Positions 1-9,419 of a stretch of DNA of 64,000 bases are shown here, one piece after another. The notes below the pieces were generated by a model. The model worked only from the letters and a program-made list of their open reading frames with translations, was not told the origin of the DNA and made no database searches. The first letter of the stretch is position 1; every line of letters starts with the position of its first letter. This stretch comes from Candidatus Lokiarchaeota archaeon (GTDB lineage: Archaea; Asgardarchaeota; Thorarchaeia; Thorarchaeales; Thorarchaeaceae). A program made the translations under genes and the position numbers. Location: NCBI GenBank assembly GCA_014730275.1, contig WJIL01000132.1, forward strand, positions 1 through 64,000, read 5' to 3'.

Positions 1-396
1 GTGCTGTCCTGTCAATCTTCAAAACATGGAGCCTTTCTATCTTCTCCCCGGGCCGACTGGCTTGACGAACGGTTGGAATGGGCAAGAGCTGCTTGCCACA
101 TATTGAGCTTGCTAGGTAGGCTGGATGTTTTTGAACAGGAACTCAGTGTTATCGACTATCCTGAACATACCACTCCCCAAGCGTATTATGACTTCATTGA
201 GGAACACATCAGTCCGACAACTGGGAACGGAAATCACTTCGTTATACCTAATATTGATGTCTTGGGATTTCTAATTAATGCTGTACCATATGCAGTTGTG
301 TTTGCCATTATTATCTCGCCATTTTGGTACCTCTATCGAGCTGACAAACGAAAGAGGGAAGAAAGAAGGCGCAGAAAGAAAAGGGGTCCTAGCTAA
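1..396 (+). CDS. C-terminal part of a membrane-anchored protein (5'-truncated by window edge)
   Basis: The frame is open to the first base, so this is most likely the tail of a longer gene. The visible 131 residues end in a hydrophobic helix (about residues 88-112) followed by a strongly basic Arg/Lys tail. This is the usual arrangement of an extracellular domain anchored at its C-terminus with the basic tail in the cytoplasm. No enzymatic motif is visible in the short soluble part, so the function is unknown. The GTG at base 1 could be a start codon, but nothing upstream can be checked. Confidence 0.55.
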   Translation: MLSCQSSKHGAFLSSPRADWLDERLEWARAACHILSLLGRLDVFEQELSVIDYPEHTTPQAYYDFIEEHISPTTGNGNHFVIPNIDVLGFLINAVPYAVVFAIIISPFWYLYRADKRKREERRRRKKRGPS

Positions 397-677
397 TACT
401 TCCATAACCAGATTTGAGTGTTATCTGCCCCCTCGATTATGCCTGAATCCTAAGGGGCGAAGGCTAGTCCACAGAGTCATCCTATTTGCAGCGATTTGCC
501 AGGAAGTGGATTATCCTATGGAGCAATCACACGAGAGATTTTCCACCGGACTGGTGAGTCGTGGGATATCAGTACAGTTGAACATGCCGTGAAATGAAAT
601 ATGAATGGCTGAATGGAAACAAATCAAGAAAGAAGAACGAATGGGGCGAACAAAATGCCCCATTTTCTGTGATTGTT

Positions 678-1916
678 CTACATCTGCTTGTCTTGACGAT
701 AAGGCAGGTTCTCGGGACCAAATAACTCCCGCGCAATGACAATTTTTTGCACATGCGACCCACCTTCTGCACCAACCGTGTATGATCGGACGCCGCGGTA
801 GGCTGCTTCGAGTGGACACTCTTTCGTGTACCCGAAGGCACCATGCCAGGTCATAGCTGTTTCTATCGCGTCAAGACTGTCGTGTGGTCCACGGTACTTG
901 GCAGCAGCGGTCCACTTGGCGACATCCAGTTTGGAGATACTGGGGTTGTCTTCGCGGTAGTGCTGGTCCATCATCCATGCTGCCTTGTAGGTCAATTCTC
1001 TGTCGGCTTGTAGGGCCATCCAAGAATCGACACCTTCGAACTGGATACCTTCGAAAGCTGCAAGTGGTCTACCGAACTGTTTACGCTGCTTCACGTAGTC
1101 GATGCCTAAATCGAGACAAGCCATACCACTTCCAATCGTCGTGGCGGCAATGAGTACTCTAGCGGCTGAGAAACCTTCCATGGCCATATAGAAGCCACGT
1201 CCACGCTCACCGATGATGTAGTGTTCTGGTATTTCGACATTTTCGATATTGAAACCGCCTGTGGAGACACCCATTCGCCCCATGTCCTCGAAGAGGGTTG
1301 TGGTAATACCGGGGTGAACACCATCTCCCATGTTGAGAGGCAGGATAAACGCGGTGAAAGCTTTGTGGTCGCCTTTTGGATCTTCTTTGGCGAGTGTCCA
1401 GTAGACGCCGCCGTGCTTCTCTGATTCATTCACACCACTGATGTAGACTTTCTCACCGTTGACTACGAACTTGTCGTCTTTTGGTTCGATAATGGTCTTG
1501 GTGGTGTTAACAAGGTCTGAACCGCCCGTTGGCTCAGTCGTTGCGATACCGAAGAAGAGGTCACCATCTGTAACTCTTGGGAGGATTTCGCTCTTTGCTT
1601 CGTGAGTACCATACCTGTCGAAAACGAAGGCCCATGAAGCCTCGACAAGGTACATGACTGGAAGTGCAATTGAGAGGTCTGCTCTTGCCAGCTCTTCTGC
1701 AGCTATACAGGCCATGGTCATGGACAGGTCTGAGCCGCCATAATCTTCGGAAACGGTTGGAGCCCACAGTCCCATTTCAGCCATCTTCTTGATGATGTCA
1801 CGGGGAATCTCGTGTTCTCTGTCATAGTCACGCCATGCAGGTTCTACATAACGTTCTGCAAAGTCACGAACAGCTTCCCTAAACATCCTCTGCTCGTCTG
1901 TTTCTTCAAAATTCAT
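678..1916 (-). CDS. Acyl-CoA dehydrogenase
   Basis: FAD-dependent alpha,beta-dehydrogenation of an acyl-CoA thioester (fatty-acid or branched-chain degradation). The 412 residues have the full family layout: N-terminal helical domain, middle beta domain (the GIATTEPTGGSDL stretch near residue 125) and C-terminal helical domain with RKQFGRPLAAFEGIQ. The usual catalytic Glu before the last helix is present as E384 (AEGG). The length is typical of the family. It is a single gene, with no electron-transfer flavoprotein or other beta-oxidation gene beside it in the window. Substrate chain length cannot be read from the sequence. Cytoplasmic. Confidence 0.93.
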   Translation of the reverse strand: MNFEETDEQRMFREAVRDFAERYVEPAWRDYDREHEIPRDIIKKMAEMGLWAPTVSEDYGGSDLSMTMACIAAEELARADLSIALPVMYLVEASWAFVFDRYGTHEAKSEILPRVTDGDLFFGIATTEPTGGSDLVNTTKTIIEPKDDKFVVNGEKVYISGVNESEKHGGVYWTLAKEDPKGDHKAFTAFILPLNMGDGVHPGITTTLFEDMGRMGVSTGGFNIENVEIPEHYIIGERGRGFYMAMEGFSAARVLIAATTIGSGMACLDLGIDYVKQRKQFGRPLAAFEGIQFEGVDSWMALQADRELTYKAAWMMDQHYREDNPSISKLDVAKWTAAAKYRGPHDSLDAIETAMTWHGAFGYTKECPLEAAYRGVRSYTVGAEGGSHVQKIVIARELFGPENLPYRQDKQM

Positions 1917-2155
1917 TTTTCTCTACCTCGCTGATGCTGTGATTTGTCGGGTGAGTTGTCAGAAGTCTTGCCTTCCTTATAGATGATTCTAAAGAGGCCC
2001 TTGTCATAGAAAATCGCTGGTTAGCTGAAAATCGATGGCTCATGAGACGCTATGGGGGTATCAATGGGTGCGTTGCAGCAGCTGCCTTTATTTCGGGTAA
2101 GCAACAGGGCCAGATAGTCCGTACTCTTCCGTTATCATGCAGGCGGGTGGAGGGT

Positions 2156-2917
2156 ATGAAAACAGATAGTGGACAACGCGCCAATACCATAGATTACAAA
2201 GAAGTAGCGGAGAGATATGATGATATTCGAAATGGGATTCCGCAACTGATGAAGGCAGTCGTTGACAATCTTTCCCCTTCTATGGGTGATTTGGTTCTTG
2301 ATCTCTGCTGCGGGACGGGGATTAATACAAGGCTATTTGCCGAGCTAACAGCAGCTCAGATCATTGGATTGGATCTCTCGCGTGAGATGCTTTGCAAAGC
2401 TCGTTCTAAGTTGCCTTCTAGCTCACTTGTTCGAGGCGAGGCAAGTGCTCTTCCTTTTCGAACTGGCTGCTTCGACCATGTAATCATGACGGAAGCCATC
2501 CATCATCTCTCGAACAAGAATGCTACTTTGCAGGCAATCCTAGATATTCTAAAGGAGAATGGACAGCTGTGCATAGCTACACAGTCCCATAACCAGATTG
2601 AGAAGCGCATGACATCTCGGTTTTTTCCATCTACACTGGAAGTTGATCAAAAACGTTATCCAAAAATATTCGAACTGGAGGCCTCGCTATCTAAGGTGGG
2701 CTTTGTCGAAATAGGTGCCGCTGAGTTAACCCTCCCATCTCGTGGTCTTAACAAAGATTTCCTTGAGTGTGTGAGAAATAAGGGGTTCTCTATGCTGCAC
2801 AAGATTTCTCCACAGGAATATGAGACTGGATTGCGCAAACTGAATGCTGCTATGGATGATGAGAACACACACTCACATGCCCTTGGTTACACTCTTGTAT
2901 ATGCAGAAAAGCCCTAG
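2156..2917 (+). CDS. Class I SAM-dependent methyltransferase
   Basis: Rossmann-fold methyltransferase. Motif I is VLDLCCGTGINT, followed by the acidic ribose-binding strand end (IIGLDLS) and a UbiE/Methyltransf_11-like post-motif (FDHVIMTEAIHHL). The open frame extends upstream to 2042, but I chose the ATG at 2156 because a GGAGGG Shine-Dalgarno-like stretch lies just before it and the extra upstream residues look unlike the family. The substrate is unknown; the C-terminal third has no recognisable binding motif. It stands alone, divergent from the acyl-CoA dehydrogenase and convergent with the next surface protein. Confidence 0.82.
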   Translation: MKTDSGQRANTIDYKEVAERYDDIRNGIPQLMKAVVDNLSPSMGDLVLDLCCGTGINTRLFAELTAAQIIGLDLSREMLCKARSKLPSSSLVRGEASALPFRTGCFDHVIMTEAIHHLSNKNATLQAILDILKENGQLCIATQSHNQIEKRMTSRFFPSTLEVDQKRYPKIFELEASLSKVGFVEIGAAELTLPSRGLNKDFLECVRNKGFSMLHKISPQEYETGLRKLNAAMDDENTHSHALGYTLVYAEKP

Positions 2918-2920
2918 GGA

Positions 2921-3649
2921 TTACTTACGACGCATGTAAACGACAATGGCAACAATGATGGCTACTGCTATACCAATACTAATCACGAGTATGGTAGAGA
3001 GCTGTATTTCAGCTGGCAACACGGTTGGCACTCCTGGATACCAGTGCACAAATACAATGTCAACCAAGTCATTTCCGAGGGCGGAGAACCGAAGCCGAAG
3101 GTAGCTTAACGTACCGTTCTGCTTCTCATAGCGAATCTCTTCGTATACATCCACGGTTGTTTGACCCGCAACTATCTGACCCCTGTTTATGGTGCCCCAC
3201 TCATCATCTGTTTCAACCTCTGAGAGACCCGGTGTTGACTCGATTTCTGCGATCTCTCTAAGTAGGCTCCAGTTACCGACAGGCACTGACATAATGGTAT
3301 ATCCTGCTGTGAGTACGTGTGAATCGTTTTTCCTGCTCAGGGTGCAGTATGACCGTGGCAATTCGTCATAGGAACCAATCTCATCGGGTAGCTCTTCAAA
3401 ATCAGTGAATGTGGCTATCGCTTTCTGTCCTTCTCTAAGCCCTACGATGAACGGTAGATAGCTCGCCACAAACCCTTCATTTTCCGGGTCAACAAGTTTT
3501 CTTTGGAGAACGTAGGTGAAGTTCTCCCCTGCTTCGATGCCCCATTCCAATTCGGTTGTCGCCGAGACTAAGGGAGTTAACACAACAAGCTGGGTCAACA
3601 TCAAAATCAATGCCGCTCTTCGAACTTTCGAGTTGATTCTCGCCACCAA
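2921..3649 (-). CDS. Secreted, C-terminally anchored surface protein of unknown function
   Basis: The 242 residues begin with a signal-like segment (hydrophobic core about residues 12-28, cleavage plausible near SATT). A beta-rich ectodomain with N-glycosylation-type sequons (NFT, NDS, NWS, NGT) follows, then one membrane helix (about 218-237) and a short MRRK tail. The same architecture recurs at 9420, 39293 and 54312, so it looks like a general surface-display format in this organism. I recognise no domain family. It ends 3 bp from the convergent methyltransferase. Confidence 0.7.
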   Translation of the reverse strand: MVARINSKVRRAALILMLTQLVVLTPLVSATTELEWGIEAGENFTYVLQRKLVDPENEGFVASYLPFIVGLREGQKAIATFTDFEELPDEIGSYDELPRSYCTLSRKNDSHVLTAGYTIMSVPVGNWSLLREIAEIESTPGLSEVETDDEWGTINRGQIVAGQTTVDVYEEIRYEKQNGTLSYLRLRFSALGNDLVDIVFVHWYPGVPTVLPAEIQLSTILVISIGIAVAIIVAIVVYMRRK

Positions 3650-3718
3650 CCTTCTTGAATTATGTACTATGTTCTTCTGAATTATGCCTCTCGCTTGTAA
3701 GGCTTGCGTCCATCTAGG

Positions 3719-4555
3719 TCACGGTTTTTCGGTTGCTCTTTCGGAAAACAACGAATCGATCATGTGCTCCAAACTGAACCGCCCCATAGTCATATCCATG
3801 TACCAAGGGGACTCCCATCCTAACTCCGCAATGATTTCAGACGATGATAATCCTTTCTCATGCAGTCTCATAGCGGTTTCTCGCACCTTATTCAAATAAT
3901 CCAGTCTTTTCTGAATATGGCTCTCTGGTGTTTCGATTGGTCCAAGATGACCATCAAAGAGCACTTTCACATCCAAATCCATGATATATTCCATTGTTCG
4001 CATCATCTGTGGAATATTCTCATCAGTCATCGATATCTGCTTGTGCGAGGGAAGAGGTACTGCATCTGCTGAAAACAGCCACCCTTTCTCCTTCTCGTAG
4101 AACCCAACCATCTCTTCTCCATGACCGGGCAATTTGACTGTATCAAAGCATAGATCTCCTACTTGGAACTGAGACGGTGTGATTTGAACTTGTTTTACAG
4201 GTTCTGGTTGTCCCCACACCCATTGAAAGAATTCATTCAGATTAGGAGGATTGAGTAGTACGTCTCTCGCACGTGGAGGGGCAAATATGGTCGCCGTTTC
4301 ACTAAACGCTGAACAACAACCGTAATGATCCTCGTGTCCATGTGTCACGTAAATGAAATCGATCTTTTTCCCATTGAGGAGTGAAACCAATTCATCCTTG
4401 GCATTGGCACAGCCGCAATCGATGAGAGCGTTTTCGACCTTGTAAAGACATGCCCACATCGTTCTGTTTTCGTAGCTGATGCTCCCAGTCTTGATACAAG
4501 TGACCTGTTCATTGACGATAATCTCTTCAATCATGGCTGAACTATAATTGGGCAA
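3719..4555 (-). CDS. Metallo-beta-lactamase fold hydrolase
   Basis: The metal-binding signature THGHEDHYG (residues 71-79) is the classic HxHxDH motif, and later ligands are visible as LPGHGEEMV, FSADAV and DGHLGP. At 278 residues it matches single-domain MBL proteins of the glyoxalase II/SoxH-like branch. A C-terminal helical extension ends in a winged-helix-like stretch common to this branch. A hydrolase acting on a thioester, lactone or phosphodiester is expected; the substrate cannot be told. Cytoplasmic, with no signal peptide. Confidence 0.85.
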   Translation of the reverse strand: MPNYSSAMIEEIIVNEQVTCIKTGSISYENRTMWACLYKVENALIDCGCANAKDELVSLLNGKKIDFIYVTHGHEDHYGCCSAFSETATIFAPPRARDVLLNPPNLNEFFQWVWGQPEPVKQVQITPSQFQVGDLCFDTVKLPGHGEEMVGFYEKEKGWLFSADAVPLPSHKQISMTDENIPQMMRTMEYIMDLDVKVLFDGHLGPIETPESHIQKRLDYLNKVRETAMRLHEKGLSSSEIIAELGWESPWYMDMTMGRFSLEHMIDSLFSERATEKP

Positions 4556-4579
4556 CAGCTGAATTGTACTCTTCGGTTT

Positions 4580-5731
4580 TCAAGATGCGCATTGTTCTGC
4601 AGATGTCATATTTTCTGAATCTCTTGGAATAGGAGGAGCAAACCGCTTGAGCCGTTTCAAGCCCACAACCTTGTCTCTCCTTCCCATCTTTGCATCGCAT
4701 AAAACCGTTTCTAGGAACTCGATAGCCTCGTCGTACTCCTTTCGCTTGATTGGGAATGGAACACCATCCTTACCACCAAAGGCGAAGGTCATCCTAACGG
4801 GATCTGCCCAGGATGGGCTCTCGCCATAAATCATCTCTGAAATCAATGAGAGCCCGCGTATGGTAGCTGGCCCAATCCCATTGATGAATAGTAGTTCTTC
4901 GTAATCTCCCGGTTGTCTCTCATATGCTTCTCGAACTGCATTCCAGTTCATGCGGTTTGGAAAGACTTTGTAGGAAGGTAGTTTTTCTCGTGGGCTATAG
5001 TCATCCAACCACGGAATGAGTGTGCTTTCTCCATAGGGTTTGATATCTTCAAAAAGGCGTTTGATTTTGATGGGCTCTTCTTGAGAAATATCCACAGAGA
5101 CATCTCTGCATTTGTCGCTTTCTTTTGCTGTCATATCTAGTGCTGCTGTTTTAACAGCACCTGAAATCATTCCAGTATGGGGCTCCTCAATGAATTGCTC
5201 AGTGGTCTGAGATGTCCAATGGTACCGTCTAGCATCTCCGGAATCTCCATCCATACCCTGCTGGACAACTGTCCAATTTTCTTCCACATCAACAAAGAAA
5301 ACGTGCTGATAGAGTGCATATCCATCCTGGACTGCTGCATTATCTACCTTGGCTACTGCTCTGCTTATTTCTCCGAGGCCTACTCCATCGAGGCCATAGT
5401 CTTCAAGCGCCCGAAGATGTTCAGGTGTTTTCATCGACGTTTTTCCCTTGCCACCTGCAGCGGCCATACCGTGTTCTTCAATACTCAGTACAGAACGCAA
5501 CACTCCACAAGTTACGGTAGTTGAACCTGAACTATCCCAATCGTACCCTAGAACGTTTGATAATGCTTGGAAGTAAACTGGATCTGCAAGGCGTTCCAGA
5601 AGCTCAAGCGGACCATGTTCTTCTACGATGAACCTACAGATGGCCTTCGCCATAGGTTTCATGCGCTTTACAAGCCATCTAGGGGCTTTTCCCCCGTGAA
5701 GCTTCAAATCAGCTACGCCGGACCTTCTCAC
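4580..5731 (-). CDS. DUF763 family protein
   Basis: The N-terminus RRSGVADLKLHGGKAPRWL is the hallmark of DUF763, a conserved family of unknown function found in archaea and thermophilic bacteria. Around residues 278-295 the segment INGIGPATIRGLSLISE resembles a helix-hairpin-helix, which would suggest nucleic-acid binding; that is inference. The 383 residues cover the family length without truncation. The gene lies 24 bp upstream of the MBL-fold gene in the same direction, so the two may share a transcript. Confidence 0.85.
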   Translation of the reverse strand: MRRSGVADLKLHGGKAPRWLVKRMKPMAKAICRFIVEEHGPLELLERLADPVYFQALSNVLGYDWDSSGSTTVTCGVLRSVLSIEEHGMAAAGGKGKTSMKTPEHLRALEDYGLDGVGLGEISRAVAKVDNAAVQDGYALYQHVFFVDVEENWTVVQQGMDGDSGDARRYHWTSQTTEQFIEEPHTGMISGAVKTAALDMTAKESDKCRDVSVDISQEEPIKIKRLFEDIKPYGESTLIPWLDDYSPREKLPSYKVFPNRMNWNAVREAYERQPGDYEELLFINGIGPATIRGLSLISEMIYGESPSWADPVRMTFAFGGKDGVPFPIKRKEYDEAIEFLETVLCDAKMGRRDKVVGLKRLKRFAPPIPRDSENMTSAEQCAS

Positions 5732-5959
5732 CAGTCACACATTCTTCATGGTCATACAAGCCAAAATAAGTTCAACAGATAGCCGAAAGTATCCTAGAGA
5801 TACTCGATTTTGCATTTGACGATATTGTCTATTATACTCTTGTTAGACAGGAAGGTAGAATCTCATGGCGGCCAATACGCATATTCTTTTTATTACTTGC
5901 TTGATACTTACAGCTTGCCGGCAGCCGGTACGATTCTACTAAGAATTGACGTGATACAT

Positions 5960-6493
5960 ATGTCTGAAACTGCCCTTTGGGAACAAGCCATCGAACACAG
6001 TAAGTGGTTGGATTCAGCCCGCGAGAATGTTGAGCTGATGAAGGCTAGATTCAATGATCTGATGCTTAATGAACAAGAAGAGGAGGAATTGGCTGCCATT
6101 CAGAATGAGATTCACATCTTAGTTATTGGTACCGACCGATGCAATGATACAGCGGGGAATCTCCCAGTTTTGGCTAGAATGGCTTCGCTTTCTTCTCGAG
6201 TACATCTCCGAGTACTGGACAGTGATGATAACGCTAAGGCGCATCAGAATTACCGCGTGAACGGCAAGAGAAAGACACCTGTGGTCTTATTCCTGAACAA
6301 AGATAATCAAGAACTCTGTCGGTGGGTTGAGCGCCCCAATGCTGCTTATCGTACACTGCATGAACAAGCTGGAAGCATAGATGACAGGCGCGATTTTCTG
6401 AAGAGCTTGTATAGCGATCCCGAAATCCTACGCCAAAGTTTGAGTGAATTAATGCCTCTTCTTATTCGTTCCGACTATTTATTGCAGGTGTAA
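5960..6493 (+). CDS. Thioredoxin-like protein (Thioredoxin_9-type) leading the PriL operon
   Basis: The region around residues 55-120 (LVIGTDRCNDTAGNLPVLARMA, then KTPVVLFLN with a cis-Pro position) follows the thioredoxin fold of the Thioredoxin_9 group, where a single Cys-x-Asp replaces the CxxC redox pair. Only one active-site-type Cys is present, so a disulfide oxidoreductase role is doubtful. A charged N-terminal helix (about 1-50) precedes it. The start is the ATG at 5960; the open frame begins at 5810 but that leader has no family resemblance. The next gene begins 3 bp after its stop, making it the first gene of a four-gene operon. Confidence 0.65.
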   Translation: MSETALWEQAIEHSKWLDSARENVELMKARFNDLMLNEQEEEELAAIQNEIHILVIGTDRCNDTAGNLPVLARMASLSSRVHLRVLDSDDNAKAHQNYRVNGKRKTPVVLFLNKDNQELCRWVERPNAAYRTLHEQAGSIDDRRDFLKSLYSDPEILRQSLSELMPLLIRSDYLLQV

Positions 6494-6495
6494 CA

Positions 6496-7155
6496 ATGAC
6501 AAATCCTGCAAAAGCGGACTGGGAAGACGACAATGAGATTAAAGAACTGGTGGAGCTATATAGTGACCGATATGGCCAAGCATTCTGGGAACCATTTCTA
6601 GAATTGGTCGGTGATTCGCCACGTCGAACAATCGCCGATTTTGGTTGCGGACCGGGGCTGTTCTTGGCTGATGCCGCAAAGAAATTTCAAGCCGAAGAGA
6701 TATACGGGCTCGATGAGAGCTCTCGTATGCTTCAGACGGCTACTTTGGTTCTTACAGGCGAAGTTGACGTCGAGAAGATATCACTTAGACAATTGGATTT
6801 CGATTTCCAGAAGATAGAGATTCAGTCAAGAAGTATAGAGTTGGCTTTTTCAGGCTACTTGCTTCACGAGCTAATGAATCCCCTGAATCTCCTAGAACAG
6901 ATAGTCAAGGTCTTGGATGAAAATGGTTTGTATGCGGTATACGATTTCATTTCTGGTGATGAACAGGCTTTTGTTAATCGAATGACGAATCTTGGATGGT
7001 CAGAGAAACGAGCTCATGAGAAATATCCTAGTATGTGTAAACACTCCCTTGAAGATTTGAAGCATCTCCTTCAAGATGCTGGATTCACAATCCTTGGTTC
7101 CAAAACGATTAACAATGTTCTAGGAATTATTATAGGGGAAAGAGAAAAGTCGTAG
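6496..7155 (+). CDS. Class I SAM-dependent methyltransferase
   Basis: Motif I is TIADFGCGPGLFLADA, with the acidic strand-2 end in IYGLDES and the post-motif LAFSGYLLHELMNPLNLLEQI. The 219 residues form a compact single Rossmann domain of the Methyltransf_25/11 type. It sits between a thioredoxin-like gene (2 bp gap) and a zinc-ribbon gene, in front of the DNA primase large subunit. Co-transcription with primase is likely, but a functional link is only inference. The substrate is unknown. Confidence 0.8.
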   Translation: MTNPAKADWEDDNEIKELVELYSDRYGQAFWEPFLELVGDSPRRTIADFGCGPGLFLADAAKKFQAEEIYGLDESSRMLQTATLVLTGEVDVEKISLRQLDFDFQKIEIQSRSIELAFSGYLLHELMNPLNLLEQIVKVLDENGLYAVYDFISGDEQAFVNRMTNLGWSEKRAHEKYPSMCKHSLEDLKHLLQDAGFTILGSKTINNVLGIIIGEREKS

Positions 7156-7170
7156 GTCAGTGAGCTTTGG

Positions 7171-7362
7171 ATGGATGAAGAAGAAAAACAGAAGAAAAAG
7201 TGTGCTGATGATGGCCTGAAGTGCCCTCGTTGTGGCAGCGGTAATATCTACCGAATTCTTGAAGATATCAGTCGAATGAAAGAGGCCCAAGTGTTCAAAT
7301 GCGGTTCCTGCGATAAGAAATTCTATAAACGTCATGTGGAGGATTATAGTCCTACGTACTGA
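7171..7362 (+). CDS. Small zinc-ribbon protein
   Basis: The 63 residues contain two CxxC knuckles, CPRCGSG and KCGSCDKKF, about 25 residues apart, which is a complete four-Cys zinc ribbon. The N-terminus is a highly charged Lys/Glu stretch. Its stop codon TGA overlaps the ATG that opens the primase frame (TGATG at 7360-7364), so coupled translation with PriL is plausible. Function unknown. Ribbons of this size often act as nucleic-acid or protein contact modules. Confidence 0.7.
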   Translation: MDEEEKQKKKCADDGLKCPRCGSGNIYRILEDISRMKEAQVFKCGSCDKKFYKRHVEDYSPTY

Positions 7363-7376
7363 TGGAGGGGGGATTC

Positions 7377-8498
7377 TTGCTTACGCGAAGGCAGCTGCTG
7401 AAATATCCGTTCTCGCGGGAGGCTCGTCAAGCTACACAGGATTTTGCTCGCGATGTTCGGGCACTAATTGAATTCGTGTCTTCCGAAGAGAACGAGTATC
7501 TCGTTGAAGAAGCAGAGAAAAGGGTAGCTGCGGAGCTCAAGGGCAATCAGATTGAACTCCCTGATTATGGTGATTCTCGAGATATATTGATCTATCCGAC
7601 TGCAAGATTGATTGTTGAGAAAATAAATCATTCTCGGTTGAAACAATATCAAGCAGAAGCTGAATCAAAGGCTGTTAACAGACACCTAGGGTCTGAGAAA
7701 AATGGCGTTGTTCTGCACCTCGCTGATTCTTCTTTTAACTGGTCCATCAGATCCCTTGGTGAGATTGCGAACCGTGCGCAACTTCCTTTAGCCCTTCGCA
7801 CTTTCGATTTCAAGATGCGCCTCGAAGATTTTCTTGAAGTTGCCCCGTCCTTTCATCAGGCTGTGTGGAAGCTGATAAACCGCTATGTTGATGAGGGCTG
7901 GGTATTTGTAAAACGGTCAGAACTGGATCGATTGATGTCTGGAAAGGCCAAGCAGCTTATTCTTGAAAGTAGTCTTGATGTTCCAACTCTCCCTCAACGT
8001 TTGACGGAGGCGGTACAACGAATTGAATCCCAGCTACGTGGACGAATCAAAAAAAGCGACCCAGTTGAGATCACGGGTGACATCACTGCTGCTTTTCCAC
8101 CGTGTATTGCTCGTATGTATGATGATTCAACCCAAGGAAAGAACCTTGCCCATGATGCAAGGTTTGCACTCGCATCTTTCCTGCTGAAAATAGGCATGAG
8201 CAAGGAGGAAGTGATCGGTGTATTCAAGGCTGCTCCTGATTTTGCTAGAGGCCTTGCTGAGTATCAAGTTGGTCAAATAGCCTCGAAATCGGGTGGGGAG
8301 GGATATACACCTCCTGGTTGCAAGAAACTACAGGGTAGCAGCTTGTGTCCGGTGTATCTTGGAGAAGCATGGGATCCACTCTGTGAATATATTCTACATC
8401 CATTATCGTTCTATCAGACTAGAGCGTGGGAAGTATCGAACGATGTTGAATCACACGATTGGTACGCACAGAAGAAGCAGAAGAAACAGACCTTCTAA
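7377..8498 (+). CDS. priL: DNA primase large subunit PriL
   Basis: Non-catalytic subunit of the archaeal/eukaryotic primase. It regulates primer length and initiation together with PriS, which is not in the window. The C-terminal half has the four conserved Cys that bind the [4Fe-4S] cluster, at about residues 243 (FPPC), 315 (PPGC), 324 (SSLC) and 336 (DPLC), and ends with the family HPLSFY motif. The N-terminal half is helical. I prefer the TTG at 7377 because GGAGGGGG lies 8 nt upstream and the protein then begins near the family's YPF motif. An ATG at 7362 overlapping the previous stop is the alternative. Confidence 0.92.
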   Translation: MLTRRQLLKYPFSREARQATQDFARDVRALIEFVSSEENEYLVEEAEKRVAAELKGNQIELPDYGDSRDILIYPTARLIVEKINHSRLKQYQAEAESKAVNRHLGSEKNGVVLHLADSSFNWSIRSLGEIANRAQLPLALRTFDFKMRLEDFLEVAPSFHQAVWKLINRYVDEGWVFVKRSELDRLMSGKAKQLILESSLDVPTLPQRLTEAVQRIESQLRGRIKKSDPVEITGDITAAFPPCIARMYDDSTQGKNLAHDARFALASFLLKIGMSKEEVIGVFKAAPDFARGLAEYQVGQIASKSGGEGYTPPGCKKLQGSSLCPVYLGEAWDPLCEYILHPLSFYQTRAWEVSNDVESHDWYAQKKQKKQTF

Positions 8499-8517
8499 TC
8501 TCAGGAAATCCGTCTCT

Positions 8518-9363
8518 TTATTTTTTACAGTTATTCTCGCGTGAATAGTAGTAGAGATACTGCTGTGCATATCCTGCATACTCGCCGAAGTACTCTCTTG
8601 CTGCTGTAGATTTCTTTGCATATGAGGTACCTTCTTCTGTGAAGAGGCTATAATGCTCTTGGATTACTCTTTCAATCCACACGTCCATGGGAAATGCTTC
8701 AAGGAACCCAAGTGAGAACAGAAGCACACAATCTGCTACCTTGTTTCCAACCCCATGCAATTTCTTGAGGGTTCGGTGGGCTTCTTCGTACGGCATCTCC
8801 AGCAAGATATCAGGGTCAATATGACCTTCTAGAATCGAGCGTGTAGATCTTGCAATGAACTCACTTCGCCAGGCAAGACCCAAATCTTTCAAGGAGTCGA
8901 TTTCTACGGTTGCGAGCTTTTGAGGGCTTGGCATCCCGTAAACCTGTTCTCCTCTGATTTCATATTTTGGACCATACTTTTGACGAATTGATGCTACAAG
9001 ACCTTGGATACAAGGAATACTCTTCCAGATTGAACAGAGAAACGAGATAAGACAGGGAAAGAATGGATCTCTTACAATTCGTAACCCTCGTGCAAACTGC
9101 ATACTTTCCTTTAGGAATGAATCACTAGGAAGACTATCCCAGATTTGACCAATCGGGTGTCTCAGCCCGAGCATTTCTCTCAATGGAACATCTGTATCTG
9201 TCGATTCATAGAACAGGGAATCGCCTTGCTGTTCGACATATACGACCTGTCCAACATCTGCGTTGAGGTACCCCTTGTCAAACTTGGTCCAACAAAACGT
9301 TTGTCCACATTCAATTGTAGCTCGGAGTGAAAAATCGGGGGTTCGAATTTCTTTCATAAACAC
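8518..9363 (-). CDS. ogg: 8-oxoguanine DNA glycosylase/AP lyase, OGG1 type
   Basis: Base-excision repair enzyme that removes 8-oxoguanine and nicks the abasic site. The helix-hairpin-helix segment KLHGVGNKVADC contains the catalytic Lys (K208), and the GPD-loop Asp is D227 in FPMDVWIER. The N-terminal segment FSLRATIECGQTFCW matches the OGG1 N-terminal domain (GQ.F.W). At 281 residues it is full length for an OGG1 enzyme rather than the shorter Ogg2/AGOG types. It converges on priL with about 20 bp between the stop codons. Confidence 0.9.
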   Translation of the reverse strand: MFMKEIRTPDFSLRATIECGQTFCWTKFDKGYLNADVGQVVYVEQQGDSLFYESTDTDVPLREMLGLRHPIGQIWDSLPSDSFLKESMQFARGLRIVRDPFFPCLISFLCSIWKSIPCIQGLVASIRQKYGPKYEIRGEQVYGMPSPQKLATVEIDSLKDLGLAWRSEFIARSTRSILEGHIDPDILLEMPYEEAHRTLKKLHGVGNKVADCVLLFSLGFLEAFPMDVWIERVIQEHYSLFTEEGTSYAKKSTAAREYFGEYAGYAQQYLYYYSRENNCKK

Positions 9364-9419
9364 CAGTGAAATGTGGATTATGAGATGAGTCTTTTGCTAT
9401 CGGGTCTTTCCGGTAGATT

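Noticed and set aside
511-844. Two short minus-strand frames overlapping the end of the acyl-CoA dehydrogenase
   Set aside because: They are out-of-frame copies of the dehydrogenase C-terminus and the spacer; no likeness to known proteins.
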